NCBI GenBank assembly: GCA_964644025.1
Contig: CAZXVW010000061.1
Location: forward strand, 1 to 20,428
Direction: 5' to 3'
Source: CAZXVW01 sp964644025
GTDB taxonomy: Bacteria; Acidobacteriota; Terriglobia; Bryobacterales; Bryobacteraceae
DNA length: 20,428 nucleotides
The notes beneath the pieces are model-generated. The model was not told the DNA's origin. It did not search any database and worked only from the letters and a program-made list of their open reading frames with translations. Below are positions 12,856-18,707 of this stretch, one piece after another. The stretch's first letter is position 1. Each line of letters opens with the position of its first letter. The translations under genes and the position numbers were made by a program.

Positions 12856-14549
12856 GCGCGTGGTCTCCTGTTCTGGGATTTCAACAGAATCTGGTTGGTT
12901 GGGGAACGGCTCTCGCCGATACTGGTGACGTAGACGGCCGGGCGGTCCCGGACGGGACAGGCATACTCGCAGGCGCCGCAGCCCACGCACAACTCCGGCA
13001 CGACGTAGGGTTGCCGGACCTGCTTCAGGTTCCCTTCCGCATCGACGACCTCGGCGGGCTGGAGCCGGATGGCCTTGGGAGAGGTGGGGCACCATTCCTC
13101 GCACACGATGCACTCGGTGGCCATGGCCCAGGGCAGGCAGCGACCGCGGTCGTAGAAGGCGGTGCCAATCCGGATGGGCTTCTTCCCGGCCCCGGCTTGC
13201 TGCACACCCCAGCCCTTCTCCTCCGGCGTAAATTCCCAGATCGCGCCGGTCGGGCACACCTGGCCGCAGAGCACGCAACTGGGCTCACAGTAGCCGATTT
13301 GCGGCACCAGCACCGGGGTCCAGAGACCTTCGATGCCGGCCTCGATGAGCGTAGGCTGCAGCGCGTTGTTCGGGCACACTTTCATGCATTCGCCGCACCG
13401 GATGCAGCGCGCCAGGAAATCGTCCTCAGCCAGTGAGCCGGGTGGCCGGATGAGGCGGTCGTGGCGGGCCACGGCCCGGCCGGCGGTGGCGTGGAACATC
13501 GGCACGACGGCTGCGCCGGCGGCCAGGCCGGCCAGCGCCTTCCGCCGTTCCAGGTTCGGGCCCTTCACGGCGCCGTCCCGCGGAAAGAACCGGAACCGGA
13601 TGCCGCCGTCCGGGCAGTCGGCAACGCAGTTGAGGCACAGGTGGCATTCGGCCTTGCGCCACCGGGCGCCCGGAATCGGGTCGTCTCCCCCCTGGCAGTG
13701 TAACAGGCAAAGGTTGCACTCTCCGCACGCACTCGTCTGCTTCTCCAGGCCCAGGATCGACCACCGGGAGAGCAGCCCGAGCAACGCACCCAGCGGGCAC
13801 AGGGCACGGCACCAGAATCGCGTCACCCGGAGGTTCAGCGCCAGGATGGTGATCAACAGGATGCCGAGGAAGAACCCCTGGCGAAAATAGGGCTGCCGGA
13901 AACTGAGCAGCGTGCCTTTCAGCAAAGTGTGGATCCCGTCGGCGGCGAAGCGCAGCGCACCCACCTGGCTCCGGTAAAGCGGATCCAGCAGGGCATCGGC
14001 CGCATAGTTCAACCCCGGCAGGATGGAGAGCGCCAGCGAGCGTACCGCCAGCGAAATCGGGTCCATGATGCCGGTGATCTCCTCACCCAGAACCGCCGCA
14101 ACCAGCAACCCGATCAGAATGTAGTACTTCAGCCTCTGCCATTTCTTGTAACGATTCGACTCGACCAGCCTCCGGCCTCGCTTCCCCTCCCACCGGATCG
14201 TGCTGAACAAGTGGTTGAGCGTCCCGAGTGGGCAGATCCAGCCGCAAAAGAAACGCCCGAGAAACAGGGTGGGAATCAGAATCACCAGGCTCCACAGCAA
14301 CCCGCGGTACAAGGTTCCGGTAGCCAGAGCGTGGGTGACGGCCACCAGGGGATCGGCCTGAAGAAAGATGCTGACCGGGTATGGGATCTCCGCGCCGCCG
14401 CCGTCAAAGGAGCCGCGGAACTCAGTTTGCAGGAGGAGAAACAGAAACAGCAGGAAGAAGAGGATCTGGGATAGTGTGCGAAGCCGCCTCAGGTTCGGAT
14501 AGCTCACGGCACTGCTCGGTCCGCGTTCGGGCGGGGCGGATTCGGCCAC
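12852..14549 (-). CDS. NapH-NapG-like membrane polyferredoxin fusion
   Basis: The protein has 565 residues. Residues 1-260 have several membrane helices with the NapH/NosR-type motifs FCGWICPLG (C102, C106) and FWCRALCPLG (C247, C251). Two [4Fe-4S] motifs follow (C275, C278, C281, C285 and C302, C305, C308, C312). At 334-352 comes LERRKALAGLAAGAAVVPM, a twin-arginine-plus-hydrophobic segment like the start of NapG/MauM. After it lie four more cysteine clusters (around 382-392, 421-432, 471-487 and 521-531). It therefore looks like NapH joined to NapG, carrying electrons from the membrane or cytoplasm to periplasmic clusters. The start is GTG at 14549; a later GTG is possible. Its stop overlaps the lipoprotein gene start. 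Confidence 0.85.
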   Translation of the reverse strand: MAESAPPERGPSSAVSYPNLRRLRTLSQILFFLLFLFLLLQTEFRGSFDGGGAEIPYPVSIFLQADPLVAVTHALATGTLYRGLLWSLVILIPTLFLGRFFCGWICPLGTLNHLFSTIRWEGKRGRRLVESNRYKKWQRLKYYILIGLLVAAVLGEEITGIMDPISLAVRSLALSILPGLNYAADALLDPLYRSQVGALRFAADGIHTLLKGTLLSFRQPYFRQGFFLGILLITILALNLRVTRFWCRALCPLGALLGLLSRWSILGLEKQTSACGECNLCLLHCQGGDDPIPGARWRKAECHLCLNCVADCPDGGIRFRFFPRDGAVKGPNLERRKALAGLAAGAAVVPMFHATAGRAVARHDRLIRPPGSLAEDDFLARCIRCGECMKVCPNNALQPTLIEAGIEGLWTPVLVPQIGYCEPSCVLCGQVCPTGAIWEFTPEEKGWGVQQAGAGKKPIRIGTAFYDRGRCLPWAMATECIVCEEWCPTSPKAIRLQPAEVVDAEGNLKQVRQPYVVPELCVGCGACEYACPVRDRPAVYVTSIGESRSPTNQILLKSQNRRPRA

Positions 14550-14578
14550 GGGCCCAGCCGCGGAGTTCGACTAGCCGC

Positions 14579-14608
14579 AGTGTAACACGCCAGCGTTTTC
14601 CGGACCAA
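14579..14608 (-). promoter_or_regulatory. Candidate promoter of the polyferredoxin-to-Memo operon
   Basis: On the - strand, TTGGTC (14608-14603) is separated by 18 bp from TACACT (14584-14579), which is preceded by TGT as in an extended -10. Transcription would begin about 20-25 bp upstream of the GTG at 14549. The -35 box is a weak match, so this rests mainly on position. Confidence 0.35.
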
Positions 14609-14710
14609 GAACGCAGCGGACACGCCGGGGGAACTCGCCGGAGGGCGGCGGCCTGGATGGCGGAGGGGAGCAGGCGGGTCACCGCCTGTGGGAGAATGGC
14701 TTCCAGCAAG

Positions 14711-15013
14711 ATGAGCCAACCATTACAGCCGCAGCCGGCCCACGTCAAGCTGCAGAAGACCGCCGAGTACCGGGAGCATTACGCCAACAGCGTGCAGGTC
14801 CGGGCGAACCTGTGGGACTTTTTCCTGATGTTCGGCACTCTGAACCAGACCGCGCCGGACAGCGTGACGATCGAAAGTTTCCAGGGCATCTATTTGAGCC
14901 CGCAGCAGGCGAAGGCGTTGTTGAACGTGCTGCAACAGAACGTGGCCCAGTATGAGTCGACCTTCGGCGAAATCCGCCTGGAGCCTGCTTCGGCGGAAGG
15001 CGCCGTGCAATAA
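14711..15013 (+). CDS. DUF3467 family protein
   Basis: This small cytoplasmic protein of 100 residues has no signal peptide. YANSVQVRANLWDFFLMFG (residues 24-42) and GIYLSPQQAKALLNVLQQNV (58-77), followed by YESTFGEI, match the DUF3467 family, whose function is unknown. Two starts are possible: ATG 14711 (MSQPLQ) and ATG 14696 (MASSKMSQ). GGGAG at 14690-14694 is too close to the second and too far from the first, so the choice rests on the usual family N-terminus. It is divergent from the polyferredoxin operon across 161 bp and convergent with the M50 peptidase gene, 32 bp away. Nothing ties it to the neighbouring redox operon except proximity. Confidence 0.82.
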   Translation: MSQPLQPQPAHVKLQKTAEYREHYANSVQVRANLWDFFLMFGTLNQTAPDSVTIESFQGIYLSPQQAKALLNVLQQNVAQYESTFGEIRLEPASAEGAVQ

Positions 15014-15045
15014 GAGGGAGAAGGCGCGGTCCCGGCGAGCCCGGT

Positions 15046-16194
15046 TCAGGCGGTGGGGCGCCCGGCGGGCGGCGCCATGCCGACACGGCGCAGGACCAGG
15101 AATTCGGTTAGATTTTCGCGGGTGAGCATACCGACCAGCTTATCGCCGTCCATCACCAGCGCACAGGAGCCAGCGGCGGCGACCAGCGGAAGCGCCTCGG
15201 CCAGGTCCAGATGGGGCGACAGGCGCACGGGATCGCGGTTCATCGCGCCGGCCACGTAGGCGTCGGCCCCCGACTTCGCCATGGCCCGGAGCAAGGCGTT
15301 GCGGTCCAACAGGCCGATCACCTGGTCCCCGTGGAGCACGGGGAAATCCTGCTGGCCTGTGTCGAGCATCAGTTGCGCGGCTTCCCCGATGGTGTTGGCG
15401 TGCGAGAGAGTATGGAATTTTGTCATCATGGCGGCGCGCACCGGCATTCCGTGGGTGAGCGAACGGCCCATGGCGGCCTGGCCCTCCTGGGTGGCGCCCA
15501 GGTAGACGAAGAAAGCGATGAACACCAGCAAGAACTGCATCGACAGCAACCCGTAAAGGCCCATTCCGATGGCCAGGCCGCGCCCGGCGCGGGAGGCGAT
15601 CCGGGTGGCCTCCTCCTCGGAGCGGAAGATGGCCACCACCGAGCGGAGGATGCGCCCACCGTCCATCGGAAAGGCCGGTAACAGGTTGAACAGGGCCAGG
15701 ATCAGGTTTCCGAAGGCAATGCGTTCGCCCAGATTCGAATCGGCCGGCTCGGTGAAGGTCTCCCAGCCCGACACATTCAAGTTGTGCGTGGCGGCGAGCG
15801 CGCCCAGGATGGCACCAGCGATGAGAAGGTTCACCATCGGACCGGCGATCGCGATCCACAGCTCCTTGCGCGCCGGCGGCGTGCGCTCGAGCCGCGCCAC
15901 GCCGCCGATGGGAAACATGACGATCTCCAGCGTCCGCACGCCGCAGCGCCGCGCCACCACGGCGTGGCCGAGCTCATGCACCAGTACCGAGGCGAAAAGC
16001 GCCATCACGAAAATGGCGTCCGCGGCCGCCGACTGGCGCCCCTCCAGCCCCACGACAATCAGAAAGATCAGCAACAGGATGAAAGTGAAGTGAAACCGGA
16101 CCGGGACACCAAACGCCGTAAACGCGCCGACGGATCCCGGAATCCGGGCTTCCCCGGTGTTCGCCCTGTCCCGAGAATACACGTGAATCCCCAT
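15046..16194 (-). CDS. M50 (site-2 protease-like) membrane metallopeptidase with C-terminal CBS pair
   Basis: This 382-residue intramembrane zinc metalloprotease has the HELGH motif at 73-77 (VLVHELGHAVVARR) and the third zinc ligand D178 in NLLPAFPMDGGR (170-181). About six membrane helices cover residues 33-230. Two CBS domains occupy about 250-375 and probably sense an adenine nucleotide to regulate the protease. This architecture matches the SpoIVFB-like, CBS-containing branch of the M50 family. Such enzymes cut membrane-bound regulators; the substrate here is not evident, and no anti-sigma factor or pro-sigma gene lies nearby. AAGG stands 5 nt before the ATG at 16194. It diverges from the tRNA gene. 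Confidence 0.92.
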   Translation of the reverse strand: MGIHVYSRDRANTGEARIPGSVGAFTAFGVPVRFHFTFILLLIFLIVVGLEGRQSAAADAIFVMALFASVLVHELGHAVVARRCGVRTLEIVMFPIGGVARLERTPPARKELWIAIAGPMVNLLIAGAILGALAATHNLNVSGWETFTEPADSNLGERIAFGNLILALFNLLPAFPMDGGRILRSVVAIFRSEEEATRIASRAGRGLAIGMGLYGLLSMQFLLVFIAFFVYLGATQEGQAAMGRSLTHGMPVRAAMMTKFHTLSHANTIGEAAQLMLDTGQQDFPVLHGDQVIGLLDRNALLRAMAKSGADAYVAGAMNRDPVRLSPHLDLAEALPLVAAAGSCALVMDGDKLVGMLTRENLTEFLVLRRVGMAPPAGRPTA

Positions 16195-16221
16195 CTCAAC
16201 CTTAGCAGAAAGCAGCGCGGA

Positions 16222-16248
16222 TTCACTCGCCGCGTCCGATGATATAAT
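16222..16248 (+). promoter_or_regulatory. Promoter of tRNA-Gln
   Basis: A perfect TATAAT lies at 16243-16248, 15 bp after TTCACT (16222-16227, four of six matches to TTGACA). Transcription would start near 16255, about 9 bp before the mature tRNA. The AT-rich box stands out in GC-rich surroundings. The spacer is shorter than the usual 17 bp. Confidence 0.6.
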
Positions 16249-16263
16249 TATGGGTGCCGGAGT

Positions 16264-16337
16264 TGGGAGGTCGTCTAATGGTAAGACTGCAGACTCTGGA
16301 TCTGCCTATCGGGGTTCGAATCCCCGCCTCCCAGCCA
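16264..16337 (+). tRNA. tRNA-Gln(CUG)
   Basis: This is a complete cloverleaf. Acceptor stem TGGGAGG (16264-16270) pairs with CCTCCCA (16327-16333), followed by discriminator G and an encoded CCA (16335-16337). The D-arm is GTCT/AGAC with loop AATGGTA. The anticodon stem GCAGA/TCTGC encloses loop CTCTGGA with anticodon CTG at 16296-16298, which reads CAG (Gln). The T-arm is CGGGG/CCCCG with TTCGAAT. The U1-A72 pair and discriminator G fit bacterial tRNA-Gln. It is a single tRNA, not part of a cluster. Confidence 0.96.
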
Positions 16338-16435
16338 GTTCTTCCGTAGAAACGAGATTGTCTCTCCAGGAATCTAACTAACCGGCTGCATGGCGCGTCT
16401 ACCGGGTGTGGCAACCGCCGAACAGCAGGATACGT

Positions 16436-17275
16436 ATGATGAAGCTCATCCGCTTTCTTTTTCCGGCAGTGATTGTTTCCTCCCTGTTGGCGCAGAGCGC
16501 GACCGAGTTGTTTGAGAAGGCTCCGCCCCAGATCGACCAGGCTCTTCGTGAGCGGGTCAAGATCTTCTACCAGGCCCACGTGGACGGCAAGTTCCGCCTG
16601 GCCGACACCGTGGTCCATGAGGATAGCAAAGACGCGTTTTTCGCCGTCGAAAAGAACCGGTACAAGGGATTCGAGATCATCAAGATCATTTACTCGGACA
16701 ACTTCACCAGGGCAAGGGTGGTGACTGCGGTGGATACCGACTTTTTGATGCCGGGATTTGGCAAGAGGCCGGTGACGATCCCTCTGACCACGTTCTGGAA
16801 GTACGACCAGGGCCAATGGTGGTGGTATGTGAAACCACGGACCGAAGGGGTGGAAACTCCGTTCGGCATGATGAAGCCCGGTTCGGCGGAAGCCGATTCC
16901 TCCCCGTGGGTGCGGCTGAAAAATATGCCCACGGTGGAGCAGATCGCGGCCCAGGTCAAGGTGAGCAAGACCACCGTGCAATTGAACCCCCCCGAGGCTT
17001 CTTCCGACGAAGTGGTGGTGACGAATCACATGCCGGGCCTGATCAAGCTCACGTTCACTACCGAAGCGGTGGACGGATATGAGGCGAAGCTGGATACGGG
17101 CCAACTAGGGCCTGGGAAATCAGCCACGATCCGGTTCCGGTGGGAGGCCGGGAAACCGAAGCCGGCCCGGCCGCCGCGCGCCACCCTGCAAATCCAGCCG
17201 CTCAATCGTGTCATTCCGATCCAGGTGACTTTCTCCCCGCCGCCTCCAAAGGCCGGACGGTCGCAGCAGCACTAG
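16436..17275 (+). CDS. Secreted protein of unknown function (NTF2-like plus Ig-like fold suspected)
   Basis: The protein has 279 residues. The N-terminus MMKLIRFLFPAVIVSSLLAQ is a Sec signal peptide, with cleavage likely after LLA. The mature N-terminal half (about 20-130) has the alpha-plus-beta pattern of an NTF2-like domain, including VKIFYQAHVDGKFRLADTVV and a Trp-rich end (TFWKYDQGQWWWYVKP). The C-terminal half (about 175-265) is beta-rich with VVVTNHMPGLIKLTF and LGPGKSATIRF, like DUF1573 or other Ig-like periplasmic domains. Both fold guesses are weak. AGGA (16427-16430) precedes ATG 16436; ATG 16439 is equally possible. It lies about 100 bp after the tRNA with no clear terminator between. 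I do not recognise the family. Confidence 0.75.
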   Translation: MMKLIRFLFPAVIVSSLLAQSATELFEKAPPQIDQALRERVKIFYQAHVDGKFRLADTVVHEDSKDAFFAVEKNRYKGFEIIKIIYSDNFTRARVVTAVDTDFLMPGFGKRPVTIPLTTFWKYDQGQWWWYVKPRTEGVETPFGMMKPGSAEADSSPWVRLKNMPTVEQIAAQVKVSKTTVQLNPPEASSDEVVVTNHMPGLIKLTFTTEAVDGYEAKLDTGQLGPGKSATIRFRWEAGKPKPARPPRATLQIQPLNRVIPIQVTFSPPPPKAGRSQQH

Positions 17276-17283
17276 ATTGGCAT

Positions 17284-17317
17284 ACCACTTGCTCGAGCTG
17301 AAGCGGAGGTGAGTGGT
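17284..17317 (+). promoter_or_regulatory. Inverted repeat that could mask the Shine-Dalgarno of the next gene
   Basis: ACCACT (17284-17289) and AGTGGT (17312-17317) are perfect inverted repeats. With G-U pairs the stem extends to 10 bp (17284-17293 with 17308-17317), leaving a 14-nt loop. The 8-nt Shine-Dalgarno GGAGGTGA (17305-17312) falls partly in the 3' arm, and the TTG start is at 17318. The regulatory role is inferred from this layout only. Confidence 0.3.
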
Positions 17318-17812
17318 TTGACAGTCCATTCGGCGAAGATGGCGGCCAGCAACGGCGGCAAACGGGGTATCGCCCGGTGCCGGTCCGCGAAGGCGGCAGC
17401 CGCTGCTTCACTTGCCTGCTCGCGGCGGATTGCCTCGGCGCTGGCCGGCTCGTTGGAGAAACTGGGGTTCGAGCGTGGCCGGATTGAGGTCTCCGGGGAA
17501 AGGCAAGGGTGGCAAAGTGTTGGCGCCGGGGACTACTGGGGGCAATTTCTGGTCACCATCGAGGGCACGTCGGTGACCATTTCCCCTTACCCGGAGGGAC
17601 GAGTGAAGGCAGTAGGAGCCGATGGTGCGGGAACCCAGGCAGGTGGCGGTCCTGGCGCGGAAGCCGCAGGCGCGCCTGGTGGTCAGGCTGACGGTGACCC
17701 GGTGCTGTTGCTCCGGGAATCATTGTTCCGTGCGGGTATCAATCCGCGAGCCGTAGGCGCCGGCGCCAAGGGCGCGGCCCCGCAGCCGGAACCATCTTCC
17801 ACCGCCGCGTAG
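17318..17812 (+). CDS. Small protein of unknown family, paralogous to the next gene
   Basis: The gene encodes 164 residues if it starts at TTG 17318, which is preferred because the perfect Shine-Dalgarno GGAGGTGA ends 5 nt before it; GTG 17309 overlaps the Shine-Dalgarno and ATG 17339 is too far. There is no signal peptide or membrane segment. The N-terminus is basic and Ala-rich. Residues about 38-82 (IASALAGSLEKLGFERGRIEV, then FLVTIEG) align with residues 37-82 of the downstream protein. A Gly/Ala-rich linker (about 97-126) follows, then LLLRESLFRAGINPRAVG (130-147), which looks like a diverged copy of the same motif. Function unknown. The next gene starts 55 bp downstream in the same direction. 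Confidence 0.65.
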   Translation: MTVHSAKMAASNGGKRGIARCRSAKAAAAASLACSRRIASALAGSLEKLGFERGRIEVSGERQGWQSVGAGDYWGQFLVTIEGTSVTISPYPEGRVKAVGADGAGTQAGGGPGAEAAGAPGGQADGDPVLLLRESLFRAGINPRAVGAGAKGAAPQPEPSSTAA

Positions 17813-17867
17813 GCTTCATCCCGGACCCGGGACGGAGTTGCGGCAATCGAATTGAAGGAAGGAATCA

Positions 17868-18605
17868 ATGAGCATTGGAATTGACCCTGTGGAACGTGGC
17901 AGTGCGCTCTCACAATTTCTGGCGCAAGGCGGTTCACGCATGGCGGCACGGTCGGCTGCTGGCGCCGAGGACGGGTTTACCCGGGCACTGGCTGAGTCGC
18001 TCGAGCGCATGGGTGTCGCCCCTGGCAGAATCCGGGTGGCGGCTGAACCTGCCGGTGAAACAAGCCAGCCAGCGGCAGCGGCGGCCCGCCGGTTCGTCGT
18101 TACCGTGGAGGCGGCGCCGTCGGCCGAGGCCGCTTCCTCCGAGATCCCCCCGTACGATCCAAAACGGGGCCCGCGGATCACTCCGGAGATGTGGACCGAG
18201 GAGATGCTCACCGAGGATGTGAGCGAGGAGCTTCTCCGCAACATGACCGACCCGGCGGGTTTTCTCAACGCCCGGCTCGCGCGGCTTCGCCAGCCGACCA
18301 CGGCGCGCGTTTTGAACGGCTATGACGGCAGTTCCACGCCGCTGAACCCGGCGCAGTTGTCCACCCGGGAGCAGGCCGAACGGGTGGCCGAACGCTTGCA
18401 GGAGCTTGGCGTCGATGCCGGTGAGATCAACGAAGCAGACATTTCGGGTGGACCGTTCGGCATCGATTGGGGACAGGAGAGCAGGAGACTTTACCACGTC
18501 GGGACCTGGAACGTCGGCCTGGTCACCGAGCTTTACGCGAAGTATCCGGTGGGGCTGGCGAACCAGATGATTCTGGACATGTGGCACTCGCACTCAACTG
18601 CTTGA
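17868..18605 (+). CDS. Protein of unknown family, paralogous to the preceding gene
   Basis: The protein has 245 residues, and AAGGAAGG lies just upstream of ATG 17868. No signal peptide or membrane helix is visible. Residues 37-82 (FTRALAESLERMGVAPGRIRV, then FVVTVEA) share their pattern with the preceding gene product. Residues 168-187 (EQAERVAERLQELGVDAGEI) repeat it inside the same protein. The middle is acidic (MWTEEMLTEDVSEELLRNM, 108-126), and the C-terminus is aromatic and ends LDMWHSHSTA. I recognise no known family; homologues may be confined to related acidobacteria, but that needs a search. It is convergent with the large surface-protein gene, with a hairpin in the 102-bp gap. Confidence 0.7.
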   Translation: MSIGIDPVERGSALSQFLAQGGSRMAARSAAGAEDGFTRALAESLERMGVAPGRIRVAAEPAGETSQPAAAAARRFVVTVEAAPSAEAASSEIPPYDPKRGPRITPEMWTEEMLTEDVSEELLRNMTDPAGFLNARLARLRQPTTARVLNGYDGSSTPLNPAQLSTREQAERVAERLQELGVDAGEINEADISGGPFGIDWGQESRRLYHVGTWNVGLVTELYAKYPVGLANQMILDMWHSHSTA

Positions 18606-18669
18606 GTTCCCGAGGCGAGAGGGAAACCGAAGCAGGGTGCTTCTCCCCGCTTGAGGTCCGCAATGAATG

Positions 18670-18697
18670 GGCGGCAGGCCCGAAAAGACCTGCCGCC
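18670..18697. terminator. GC-rich hairpin between convergent genes, possible bidirectional terminator
   Basis: GGCGGCAGG (18670-18678) and CCTGCCGCC (18689-18697) form a perfect 9-bp stem with a 10-nt loop. It sits between the stops of two convergent genes (18605 on + and 18708 on -). There is no proper T-run on either side, so intrinsic termination may be weak. Confidence 0.5.
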
Positions 18698-18707
18698 TGG
18701 CTGATTT

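Noticed and set aside
14580..14588. GTGTAACAC near-palindrome upstream of the polyferredoxin gene as a regulator site
   Set aside because: The arms are 4 bp with one central base, too short to support an operator.
14381..14710. Upstream extension of the DUF3467 frame to 14381
   Set aside because: The extension overlaps the 5' end of the polyferredoxin gene and its proposed promoter; DUF3467 similarity begins only after 14711.
16223..17104. 293-codon - strand frame covering the tRNA and the secreted protein gene
   Set aside because: It runs antisense through a tRNA and a gene with a convincing signal peptide and ribosome site; no domain is visible.
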